Shown here one piece after another: positions 24,774 through 31,176 of a stretch of DNA of 33,430 nt (positions are counted from its first letter, which is position 1; the number at the start of each line of letters is the position of its first letter). This DNA is from a bacterium (lineage in GTDB: Bacteria > Actinomycetota > Acidimicrobiia > Spongiisociales > Spongiisociaceae). Below the pieces are notes generated by a model that did no database searches, had not been told where the DNA came from, and saw only the letters and a list, made by a program, of their open reading frames with translations. The stretch covers positions 1 through 33,430 of the forward strand of contig JAPPGU010000039.1 in assembly GCA_028821265.1 (NCBI GenBank), given 5' to 3'. The position numbers and the translations under genes were made by a program.

Positions 24774-25187
24774 ATGGCTCTTGATACCGAGATCTTCCGG
24801 GTGAGGACCGGCGCCGAACCGGCCGTTGTCGACATCGGCTACCGGCTGGCCACGTTCGCCCAGGGCCGTGGCGATGGCCTGCTGTCGGTGTTCGTGCCCC
24901 ACTCCACGGCCGGGTTGGCCGTCATGGAGGTGGGCGCCGGGTCCGATAGAGACCTTCTCCGGTACCTGCGGGATGGTATGTCCCCCGACCGCTACCGCTG
25001 GGAACACCGGCACGGCGCTCCCGGTCATGGCGCCGATCACGTCATTCCCGCCTTCATATCGCCCAGCCTGGTGCTTCCCGTCCGGGACGGTGCGCTGGCC
25101 CTGGGCATGTGGCAGACCGTCGTGCTGGTGGACACCAACGTGGGCAATCCGGTACGGAACGTGAGGCTCAGCTTCCTGGCTGCTTGA
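24774..25187 (+). CDS. YjbQ/UPF0047 family protein
   Basis: 137 residues. The family core is intact: GLLSVFVPHSTAGLAVMEVG, then RWEHRHGAPGHGADHVIPAF, and PVRDGALALGMWQTVVLVD (normally ...LALGTWQ.I.L.). The His residues in these motifs are the presumed metal or active-site ligands. Some homologues have weak thiamine-phosphate synthase activity, but the physiological role is unsettled. Its ATG directly abuts the prs TGA, so the two are co-translated. Its 3' end overlaps the convergent LysM gene by 20 bases. Confidence 0.87.
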   Translation: MALDTEIFRVRTGAEPAVVDIGYRLATFAQGRGDGLLSVFVPHSTAGLAVMEVGAGSDRDLLRYLRDGMSPDRYRWEHRHGAPGHGADHVIPAFISPSLVLPVRDGALALGMWQTVVLVDTNVGNPVRNVRLSFLAA

Positions 25188-26004
25188 GCGTCCACGCTCG
25201 CGTACCGAGGTCGGGGAGGACTATCCGCTCGCCGGGGAAGATGAGGTTGGGATCTCCGGAGCCGATCAGGTCCCGGTTCATTTCGATCACCTGTTTCCAG
25301 AGCGGGGCGATCTCCTCGGCGCCGGCCGTCCGGCCCAGGTGTGCGGCCAGGTAGCTGGCGGTGATCGACCACAGGTGGTCGCCCCGCTGCACCGTGTAGG
25401 TGACGGACGCCTCCCCGTGATCCAGGAGGGCACCGGGCGCTCCGCCGGCGAGGTGTGGAACCGGCACGATGACTCCGCCGGTGTCCGGAGACGATGTCAG
25501 GGGATGGTCCCCGTCGGGACTCGTGGCTGCCATGGGGACCGGGACGGTGGCGGCCGTCGGCGAGGCCGGAAGGACCGTGCTGGCGGCCGGGTCGAAGGCG
25601 GCTCCCGGGTGCTCGGCCGTGACGGCATAGGGAACCGGAGGGGCGTGGGCTGCGCCCGCCGGCGTCGAGATCGACAAGCTCCCCACCGCCAGCACCAGCG
25701 CCGCGGCGCGGCGGGCCAGATGGCGAATGGGAGCGATCGTCATCCACCGGGTTGCTCGCACCGCAACCGGGATACGGGTCACGTAGGCGAGGACGGAGAG
25801 GACGGTGGTGAGGCCGACCCAAGCCGTGATCGCGGCTGCGAGGAGCCAGACTGCTCCGTAAATCGCCTCCTCCGGGCCGGCGGTGAGGATCCGGCCCGGA
25901 GGGGGAAGCCAGGATGACTCCCTCAATCGGAGGAGTAGTAGGGCGCTGCCGGCCACTCCGGAGCCCAGGGCGGCCATCTGGATGAGCGTGCGTATCGGTC
26001 TCAT
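25168..26004 (-). CDS. Membrane-anchored LysM-domain protein
   Basis: 278 residues from ATG 26004; the frame is open to 26052. Residues ~5-25 (LIQMAALGSGVAGSALLLL) and ~50-75 (AIYGAVWLLAAAITAWVGLT) are transmembrane; a third hydrophobic segment lies near 105-120 (AAALVLAVGSLSISTPAGAA). A Pro/Ala/Thr linker leads to a C-terminal LysM domain (YTVQRGDHLWSITASYL, then NPDLI-like NRDLIGSGDPNLIFPGERI), which binds peptidoglycan GlcNAc. It is probably a wall-linked membrane protein. No clear ribosome site precedes ATG 26004; a TACGTAT-like -10 a few bases upstream suggests a leaderless message. Divergent from whiB, sharing a region with two CRP-type boxes. Confidence 0.8.
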   Translation of the reverse strand: MRPIRTLIQMAALGSGVAGSALLLLRLRESSWLPPPGRILTAGPEEAIYGAVWLLAAAITAWVGLTTVLSVLAYVTRIPVAVRATRWMTIAPIRHLARRAAALVLAVGSLSISTPAGAAHAPPVPYAVTAEHPGAAFDPAASTVLPASPTAATVPVPMAATSPDGDHPLTSSPDTGGVIVPVPHLAGGAPGALLDHGEASVTYTVQRGDHLWSITASYLAAHLGRTAGAEEIAPLWKQVIEMNRDLIGSGDPNLIFPGERIVLPDLGTRAWTLKQPGS

Positions 26005-26082
26005 GCCGTATACGTATCGCGCCGTGCCCGGGCTTTCAAGACCCTTGGTCAAGGCCGGAGAAATCCGAGATCGTCAAAAGTT

Positions 26083-26098
26083 TGTGAAGGAAATCACT
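26083..26098. promoter_or_regulatory. CRP/FNR-type box 1
   Basis: TGTGA, six bases, TCACT: nine of ten conserved positions of the CRP consensus TGTGA-N6-TCACA. It lies 200 bp upstream of the whiB start and 79 bp upstream of the divergent LysM start, so it could serve either gene. Confidence 0.6.
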
Positions 26099-26169
26099 TG
26101 CGGGCCGGCGAGGGGCCTGGTTAGTCTTTACGGCAAGTCGGCTCGCCGGCTCTTAATTTGGCCCGTCCT

Positions 26170-26185
26170 TGTGAAACAGTTCACA
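26170..26185. promoter_or_regulatory. CRP/FNR-type box 2 upstream of whiB
   Basis: TGTGA, six bases, TCACA, an exact CRP consensus, extended to the perfect 8+8 inverted repeat CTTGTGAA/TTCACAAG (26168-26187). It lies 112 bp upstream of the whiB GTG. In Mycobacterium tuberculosis whiB1 is controlled by the cAMP receptor protein Rv3676 through two sites; the match of both gene and operator supports a conserved circuit. Confidence 0.72.
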
Positions 26186-26297
26186 AGCGAGAGGGTCGGA
26201 CCCCGAAACTGCGGGCGTATGGCGCTGCGCCTGGACACCGCCCGGACGGAGGGGGGAGCCGAGATCCGACGGTTTCGCGACTAGAAGGTGCAAGACC

Positions 26298-26570
26298 GTG
26301 TTGACCATTACCGAGCCGGACTGGCGTGAGATAGCGGCATGCCGGGACTCCGAGCCGAGTCTTTTCTTCCCCATCGGCACGACGGGGTTGGCCATAGAGC
26401 AGATCCAGGAAGCCAAGGGCATCTGCTCGCTCTGCTTGGTGACTGATGAGTGTTTGCAGTACGCGCTTCAGACCAACCAGGAGGCCGGGGTCTGGGGAGG
26501 TTATGCGGAGGATGAGCGGCGCCGGCTTCGCAAGCGCTGGATGGCCGAGCGGCGCCGGGCGGCTAGCTGA
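26298..26570 (+). CDS. whiB1: WhiB-family iron-sulfur regulator, WhiB1-like
   Basis: 90 residues from GTG 26298, with AGAAGG (26283-26288) upstream. The four cluster Cys are in AACRD (Cys15) and the CSLCLVTDEC block (C-x2-C-x5-C). GVWGGY is the family turn, and the basic tail RRRLRKRWMAERRRAA is the DNA-contact region. The sequence DWREIAACRDSEPSLFFPIG, AKGICSLCLVTDECLQYAL and GVWGGYAEDERRRL is closest to mycobacterial WhiB1, an essential [4Fe-4S] protein that binds SigA and reacts with nitric oxide. It sits alone behind a ~245-bp control region with two CRP-type boxes. The Met/Leu-rich start differs slightly from WhiB1, but length and motifs agree. Confidence 0.92.
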   Translation: MLTITEPDWREIAACRDSEPSLFFPIGTTGLAIEQIQEAKGICSLCLVTDECLQYALQTNQEAGVWGGYAEDERRRLRKRWMAERRRAAS

Positions 26571-26676
26571 AGCGGAGCGGATCAGCCCCTCGTCTCGGTG
26601 GGTGCCACTAGGGGCCCGTCGGGGGGTGAAGAGAGCCGGTCCCGTCGTACTCCACATGGTGGGGTGACCGTTCCTA

Positions 26677-26882
26677 GCCCTGATTATTCATGTCCCCAGC
26701 ACACCGACGCGGATCAGGCCACTTCAACCACATCATTTGCGCAGAGGCCACCTTTCACCTGCTAGGTGACACCACATCCGGCCGGAGGATTGGGTAGCCA
26801 AGATGGCTATAACCCCGGTCAGGGAGATGAAGCGCCCGTTTCCTGTCACCCGCCCAAACCCCCATCCATGAATAATTGGGGC
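26677..26882 (-). mobile_element. MITE-like element, copy A
   Basis: 206 bp flanked by TA on both sides (26675-26676, 26883-26884), with terminal inverted repeats GCCCTGATTATTCATG and, from the other end, GCCCCAATTATTCATG. It is in opposite orientation to copy B (32596-32795). The ~60 bp at the end with ACATGAATAATCAGGGC are nearly identical between copies; the interior is diverged but collinear. It encodes no plausible protein. TA duplication would fit an IS630/mariner-type mover, inferred only from the flanks. It fills most of the whiB to DUF3107 gap (26571-26881). Confidence 0.72.
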
Positions 26883-27103
26883 TACCGGCCGAAGCCCACG
26901 GCTTTGTCGGGGGATTCCACCAACTCGATGAAGGCGATGCGCTCCAGCGGGACTCCTATGTCGCCGCCCTTGGCGTCCTGGAACCACAGGAGGGACACCC
27001 CGTCGCTGTAGGCGTCCTCGAGCCGCCTGACGATCTCGTCCCTGCTACCGACTTCCACCTCGATCTCACGCCCGGTATCCGCGATTCCGATACGTGCTCT
27101 CAC
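26882..27103 (-). CDS. DUF3107 family protein
   Basis: 73 residues from a GTG at 27103 with GGGAGG five to six bases upstream. The start RARIGIADTGREIEVEVGS and the central GVSLLWFQDAKGGDIGVPLERIAFIEL match the short, conserved, actinobacteria-specific DUF3107 family (the mycobacterial member is ~74 residues). Function is unknown in the family. The stop TAG (26882-26884) lies exactly on the TA flank of MITE copy A, so the last codons (ESPDKAVGFGR) may have been altered by that insertion. Confidence 0.85.
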   Translation of the reverse strand: MRARIGIADTGREIEVEVGSRDEIVRRLEDAYSDGVSLLWFQDAKGGDIGVPLERIAFIELVESPDKAVGFGR

Positions 27104-27167
27104 CCGAACCTCCCCGGCCTTTGTGAGCTAGATGCGTCCAGGATCGTAGCCCAGTGGCCAGTGACCA

Positions 27168-27962
27168 CTAACCAGCCTTGCGGTGAGCGGTCTGCTCCCT
27201 GGTCGCCTCGACGGAGGCCTTCAGGGCTTCGAGCAGATCCACCACCCGGGTTGGTTCCGGGGTCTCCGTGGCGACGATTTCCTTGCCCTCGATCTTCTGG
27301 CGCACCAGTTCCTCGATCTTCTCGCGGGTGGTGTCCGTCCATTGGTCGGGCACGAAATCCGTGGCGAGGTTCTCGATCAGCATCTTGGCCATGGCCATCT
27401 CGCTCTCCAGAGGCTCCACCTCCGTCTCGAGGTTCTCGAAATCGGCGGCGCGGATCTCGTCCGGCCAGTACATGGTCTCCAGGACGAGCAGGTCCTTCTG
27501 CGGCCTGATCGCCGCCAGGTGCTGGCGGGACCTTATCGCCACGGTTGCGATGGCGACCCGGTCGGTCTCGGCCAGGGCGGCCCGGAGGAGGCGGTAGGCC
27601 TTCTCTCCCGTGGGGCCGGGTTCCAGGTAATAGGACGTGCGGTAGTAGACGGGGTCGATCTGGAGCGCGTCGACGAAGGCCGCCACATCGACGATGCGAG
27701 GGCCGCCCTGGTAGGCGGCCGCGGCGATCTCGTCGTCGGTAAGCACCACGTACCGGCCCTTCTCGAACTCGTAGCCGCGCACGATCTCCTCGCGAGGGAC
27801 CTCGCGACCGTCGGCATCGGCCACCTTGCGATACCTGATCGGGCTGTGGTCCTGCTCGCGGAGCTGGCGGAACTTGGGCCGCCGGCTGGTCGTAGCCGGA
27901 TACAGGCGAACCGGAATGGTTACCAAGCCGAACGATACGGCGCCGCTCCGGATGGGTCGCAT
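27168..27962 (-). CDS. ku: Ku homologue, non-homologous end joining
   Basis: 264 residues, typical of bacterial Ku. MRPIRSGAVSFGLVTIPVRL is the universal Ku start; HSPIRYRKVADADGREVPRE and VRGYEFEKGRYVVLTDDEI are Ku-core motifs, with YYLEPGPTGEKAYRLLRAAL and LETMYWPDEIR following. The homodimer threads onto DNA double-strand ends and recruits LigD; no ligD is in this window. The C-terminal tail after ~245 is short and mildly basic (ATREQTAHRKAG). ATG 27962 has no SD; TAGACT seven bases upstream could be the -10 of a leaderless promoter. Confidence 0.95.
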   Translation of the reverse strand: MRPIRSGAVSFGLVTIPVRLYPATTSRRPKFRQLREQDHSPIRYRKVADADGREVPREEIVRGYEFEKGRYVVLTDDEIAAAAYQGGPRIVDVAAFVDALQIDPVYYRTSYYLEPGPTGEKAYRLLRAALAETDRVAIATVAIRSRQHLAAIRPQKDLLVLETMYWPDEIRAADFENLETEVEPLESEMAMAKMLIENLATDFVPDQWTDTTREKIEELVRQKIEGKEIVATETPEPTRVVDLLEALKASVEATREQTAHRKAG

Positions 27963-28230
27963 GTGCGGAGTCTAGGGGGATGCCGGGAGAAGAAAGGGGA
28001 CGGGCTTGGATCGCACCCGGTCCGCTCCCCTGTGGACAAACCGCGGGCGGCTGTTCTATACTCCATCGACCCACCAACGGCAGGAAACCACCTGCCATCC
28101 GGCCGGGGCGCCGCGTTCTCTCCCCCTAGAACCGCGCCCCGGCCTTCCAAATTCCGGCGCCGGCCAAGCCCGGCCTCGTCCGCCCGATCCCGGCGTACTG
28201 GTAGGCTTCGCTGCCCGCATTCGAGCGCCA
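27963..28230. other. Ku / tRNA-Arg intergenic region
   Basis: 268 bp with no gene. On the plus strand it contains a promoter-like pair (28033-28062) and a strong imperfect hairpin at 28105-28141 (GGGGCGCCGCGTTCT against AGAACCGCGCCCC). Confidence 0.5.
28033..28062 (+). promoter_or_regulatory. Sigma-70-type promoter candidate for tRNA-Arg/lysA
   Basis: TGGACA (28033-28038), 18 bases, TATACT (28057-28062): five of six matches in each hexamer. It is about 170 bp upstream of tRNA-Arg, so the transcript would have a leader with the hairpin at 28105-28141. Confidence 0.45.
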
Positions 28231-28302
28231 GCCCTCGTAGCTCAGGGGATAGAGCACCGGCCTCCGGAGCCGGGTGCGCAGGTTCGAATCCTGCCGAGGG
28301 CG
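28231..28302 (+). tRNA. tRNA-Arg (anticodon CCG)
   Basis: Acceptor stem GCCCTCG/CGAGGGC, D-arm AGCTCAGGGGATAGAGC, anticodon arm CCGGC-CTCCGGA-GCCGG with anticodon CCG (28264-28266), T-arm GGTTCGAATCC. Discriminator G at 28302; the next bases are CCT, so CCA is not encoded, unlike the tRNA-Gln in this window. In many actinobacteria argS precedes lysA; here a tRNA-Arg stands in that position. Confidence 0.96.
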
Positions 28303-28373
28303 CCTAGCTAGTCTGTAGTCAGTAGTCGGCAATTAGCGTTACTCAGTTTGTGACAACCGGCTGGAAACCAGCG

Positions 28374-28415
28374 ACTATCAGCTAGCAACTACCAGCTAGG
28401 AACTAATCATCTAGT
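28374..28415 (+). repeat. Three tandem 14-bp repeats upstream of lysA
   Basis: ACTATCAGCTAGCA, ACTACCAGCTAGGA and ACTAATCATCTAGT follow one another without gaps, AT-rich in a GC-rich context. They end 30 bp before the lysA ATG. Earlier in the same leader TAGTCAGTAGTC is a further short repeat. They may be operator-like or slippage products. Confidence 0.6.
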
Positions 28416-28445
28416 CTGGTGCGGCCCATTCCCAGAAGGTTCGCT

Positions 28446-29765
28446 ATGGCGCTGCGCGATGTGCTTCCCTTGACCTGGACCCTACGGAACGACCGAGCTT
28501 CGATCGGTGGTGTCCGGCTGCGCGCGATCGCAGAACACTTCGGAACACCTGCGTACGTGTTCGACATGGCCCATCTCGAGGCGCGCCTAGATGAATTCAC
28601 GAGCGCCTTCGACGGGATCGGTGTGCCCGTGTATGCCACCAAGGCCTTCATCTGCCCTGCCCTGGCCGAGATGGTCTCGTCACGGGGCTGGTGGGCGGAC
28701 GTGGTGTCGGTCGGAGAGACCGCCATCGCCCGGCGAGGAGGGATTCCGGCCTCCCGCATCCTCCTTCACGGCAATCTGAAATCCGAGGCCGAGATCGACC
28801 TGGCGGCCTCGGGACAGGTGGGCATCACGGTCATCGACAGCCTGGACGAGATCGACCGGCTGGCCCGGGCCGCCCGGGCGGCGGGTCGTACCGTGGACGT
28901 GATGATCAGGCTCAACGAGGCGGTCGACCTGGTCACCAACCGGAAAGTCCTCACCACGGGCGATCACGCCAAGTTCGGGTTGTCGCCGGACGCGACCGAC
29001 CAGGCCATAGCCAGGGTGGCCGCCACCGAAACCCTCCGGCTACGAGGGCTGCATCTCCATGCCGGGAGCCACATAACCGACCCGGAACTGTATGCCCGGA
29101 TCCTGGAACGTCTGGCGGCGGTCGTGGCACGGAACCGGTCGGCCTTCACCACCACGCCGGTCATTCTCGACGTGGGAGGCGGCATGGCCTCGCCATACCT
29201 ACGCGCCGATCCGAAGATCAGCCCGGCCGAGGTGGCCGCCGCCTTGCGGCGAGCCCTCGGGTCGCCGGAGATCGTGGAGCGGATAGGGCCGGTCGAGGTC
29301 ATGGTGGAGCCGGGCCGGGCGCTGGTGGCCAACGCCGCGGTGCTGCTCTACACGGTCGGGGTTCGCAAGCCGTTGCCGGGCGGTGGCGAGATGCTGGCCC
29401 TTGACGGCGGCCTCACCGACAACCCGAGACCGGCCCTGTACGACTCCAGGTACGAGTTGTTGGCCGATGGCCGGCTTGACCAGCCGGCGGACCATCCCTT
29501 CCGGGTGTTCGGCCGGATGTGCGAGACAGACGTGATGCTCGAGGAGGTCCTGCTACCGGCGACCATGGCCCCCGGTGATCTGGTCGCCATGCCCGCGGCG
29601 GGCGCCTACACCTTCGCCATGTCGTCCCGCTACAACGTGTTGCCCCGCCCGCCCGTCCTGTTCGTCAAGGACGGCGAGGTGCGGGAGGTGGTGCGCCGGG
29701 AGACACTCGAGGAGGTTCTGGCGGGTCAAAGAACATTGAATGAGACCGAACCGTTGGTCGTCTAG
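28446..29765 (+). CDS. lysA: Diaminopimelate decarboxylase LysA
   Basis: 439 residues from ATG 28446 (AGAAGG six bases upstream); GTG 28419 is in frame but lacks an SD. It is a fold-III PLP enzyme: VYATKAF holds the PLP Lys, HLHAGSH replaces the usual H.GSQ, DVGGGM is the phosphate-binding glycine loop, VEPGRALVANA contacts PLP, RMCETDVML carries the cross-dimer Cys, and PAAGAYTFAMSSRYN is the C-terminal signature. It decarboxylates meso-diaminopimelate to lysine. lysA, hom and thrC are co-directional, as in mycobacteria and corynebacteria. The stop TAG is shared with the first bases of M-element copy 4. Confidence 0.95.
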   Translation: MALRDVLPLTWTLRNDRASIGGVRLRAIAEHFGTPAYVFDMAHLEARLDEFTSAFDGIGVPVYATKAFICPALAEMVSSRGWWADVVSVGETAIARRGGIPASRILLHGNLKSEAEIDLAASGQVGITVIDSLDEIDRLARAARAAGRTVDVMIRLNEAVDLVTNRKVLTTGDHAKFGLSPDATDQAIARVAATETLRLRGLHLHAGSHITDPELYARILERLAAVVARNRSAFTTTPVILDVGGGMASPYLRADPKISPAEVAAALRRALGSPEIVERIGPVEVMVEPGRALVANAAVLLYTVGVRKPLPGGGEMLALDGGLTDNPRPALYDSRYELLADGRLDQPADHPFRVFGRMCETDVMLEEVLLPATMAPGDLVAMPAAGAYTFAMSSRYNVLPRPPVLFVKDGEVREVVRRETLEEVLAGQRTLNETEPLVV

Positions 29766-29866
29766 GAGGGTACTGAAAAATGTCCAGTCGGCCCGAAAAC
29801 CGGAAACAAGACCCCAGGCAGAAGTATCGCGGGCCAACCCATCCTCGTCTTCTTCAGCACCCTCCT
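29764..29866 (-). repeat. M-element copy 4 (inverted)
   Basis: 103 bp. In plus-strand reading it begins AGGAGGGTACTGAAAAATG and ends TTCTTCAGCACCCTCCT, near-perfect complementary arms (~15 bp). Relative to copies 1-3 it is reversed: the conserved GGACATTTTTC arm is on the lysA side. It starts inside the lysA stop codon and ends 20 bp before the hom ATG. Confidence 0.72.
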
Positions 29867-29886
29867 CGCGTGGATGGGAGCAGAGT

Positions 29887-31176
29887 ATGAGCATGCAGAT
29901 CGGTGTCGGATTCCTTGGCGCCGGCACGGTCGGGAGCGCCCTCATCCGCCGGCTCATCTACGAGTCGGACGCGATCGCCGCCAAGACGGGCCTCGACCTG
30001 GTGGTACGCGGGATCGCGGTCCGCGACCTCGCCAAGGATCGGGGGATCGTGATTCCTCCCGGGTTGCTGACCGATCGACCTCGCGACGTGGTGGACGACC
30101 CGAAGGTCCAGATCGTGATCGAGGTCATGGGAGGTCTGGATCCGGCCGGAGACCTGGTGATGAGAGCTCTCAACTCCGGCAAGGCCGTCGTGACGGCCAA
30201 CAAGGAGCTGATGGCGTCTCGGGGACGCGACCTGCTGGCCGCCGCCGAAACTGCAGGTGTATCGCTGCTGTTCGAAGCGGCTGTGGGAGGAGGTATTCCG
30301 ATCATCCGCCCCCTCTCCGAGTCCCTGGCCGGCGAGAGGATCACCTCGGTGCTCGGAATCGTGAACGGAACCACCAACTACATCCTGACCCGCATGGTGG
30401 AGGAGGGAATCGCCTACGAGGAAGTGCTGGCCGAGGCGCAGGAGTTGGGCTATGCGGAGGCCGATCCCACCGCCGACGTGGGCGGCGGCGACGCGGCCTC
30501 GAAGGCCGCCATCCTGGCGAGCCTGGCCTTCGGGACCTGGGTGGACGGCTCGCAGGTCACCAGGGAGGGCATCGAGGACCTCAGCACCGAGGACTTCGTG
30601 TTCGCCCGGCGGCTCGGCTACATCCCCAAACTCCTGGCGATCGCCGAGTATTCCGAAGACAGCATCGCGGTTCGCGTCCATCCCACGCTCGTGCCGCTGG
30701 ATCATCCCCTCGCCTCGGTCCGGGGAGCCACCAACGCCATTTACGTCTCCGGACCTTCGATAGGCGAGCTGTTGTTCACCGGTCCCGGAGCAGGGGGAGA
30801 GCCGACCGCGACAGCTCTGCTCGGCGATGTGATCATGTCGGCCCGGGAACGCTTGGCCGGGACACAGGTCAAGTCCAGGATTCGATTCGGAACGGGTCGC
30901 CTCCGGGACGTGGCGGACTTCTCGACCAAGTGGCTGATCCGGACTACCGTGGCGGACCGCCCCGGCGTGCTGGCCCAGATAGCGGCGGTGTTCGGCCGTC
31001 ATGAAGTGTCGATCAAGTCGGTCTGGCAGGATGGCCGCGGCGACGAGGCCTCCCTCCTGCTGGTGACGCACGAGTCTCCAGAGGGCGACCTGCAACTGGC
31101 GGTATCGGAGCTGGCCGGGCTCGAAGTCGTGTCCTACGTGGATTCGGTCATGCGGGTCTACAACGACGAGTCCTGA
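29887..31176 (+). CDS. hom: Homoserine dehydrogenase with C-terminal ACT domain
   Basis: 429 residues from ATG 29887 (GGGAG six bases upstream); a second ATG is two codons later. GFLGAGTVGSALIRRL is the NAD(P)-binding loop, VVTANKELMA, AAVGGGIPIIRPL and GIVNGTTNYILTRM are the catalytic-domain motifs, and EAQELGYAEADPTADVGGGD is the dehydrogenase signature with the catalytic Lys in DAASKAAILA. Residues ~350-429 (TTVADRPGVLAQIAAVFGRH) are an ACT domain, giving feedback inhibition by threonine. It reduces aspartate semialdehyde to homoserine. Directly followed by thrC. An M-element separates it from lysA and carries the 5' leader. Confidence 0.96.
   Translation: MSMQIGVGFLGAGTVGSALIRRLIYESDAIAAKTGLDLVVRGIAVRDLAKDRGIVIPPGLLTDRPRDVVDDPKVQIVIEVMGGLDPAGDLVMRALNSGKAVVTANKELMASRGRDLLAAAETAGVSLLFEAAVGGGIPIIRPLSESLAGERITSVLGIVNGTTNYILTRMVEEGIAYEEVLAEAQELGYAEADPTADVGGGDAASKAAILASLAFGTWVDGSQVTREGIEDLSTEDFVFARRLGYIPKLLAIAEYSEDSIAVRVHPTLVPLDHPLASVRGATNAIYVSGPSIGELLFTGPGAGGEPTATALLGDVIMSARERLAGTQVKSRIRFGTGRLRDVADFSTKWLIRTTVADRPGVLAQIAAVFGRHEVSIKSVWQDGRGDEASLLLVTHESPEGDLQLAVSELAGLEVVSYVDSVMRVYNDES

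Noticed and set aside
26733-26987. 84-codon minus-strand frame across MITE copy A
   Set aside because: It runs through the element and antisense-frame of DUF3107, and copy B does not keep the same frame open.
27100-28098. 332-codon minus-strand frame overlapping ku
   Set aside because: Arg/Gly/Pro-rich shadow of ku in another frame, with no motif; the Ku frame has intact family motifs.
28303-28445. Lysine riboswitch ahead of lysA
   Set aside because: The AT-rich leader lacks the conserved L-box core and is made of short tandem repeats; it is also too short for the ~170-nt aptamer.
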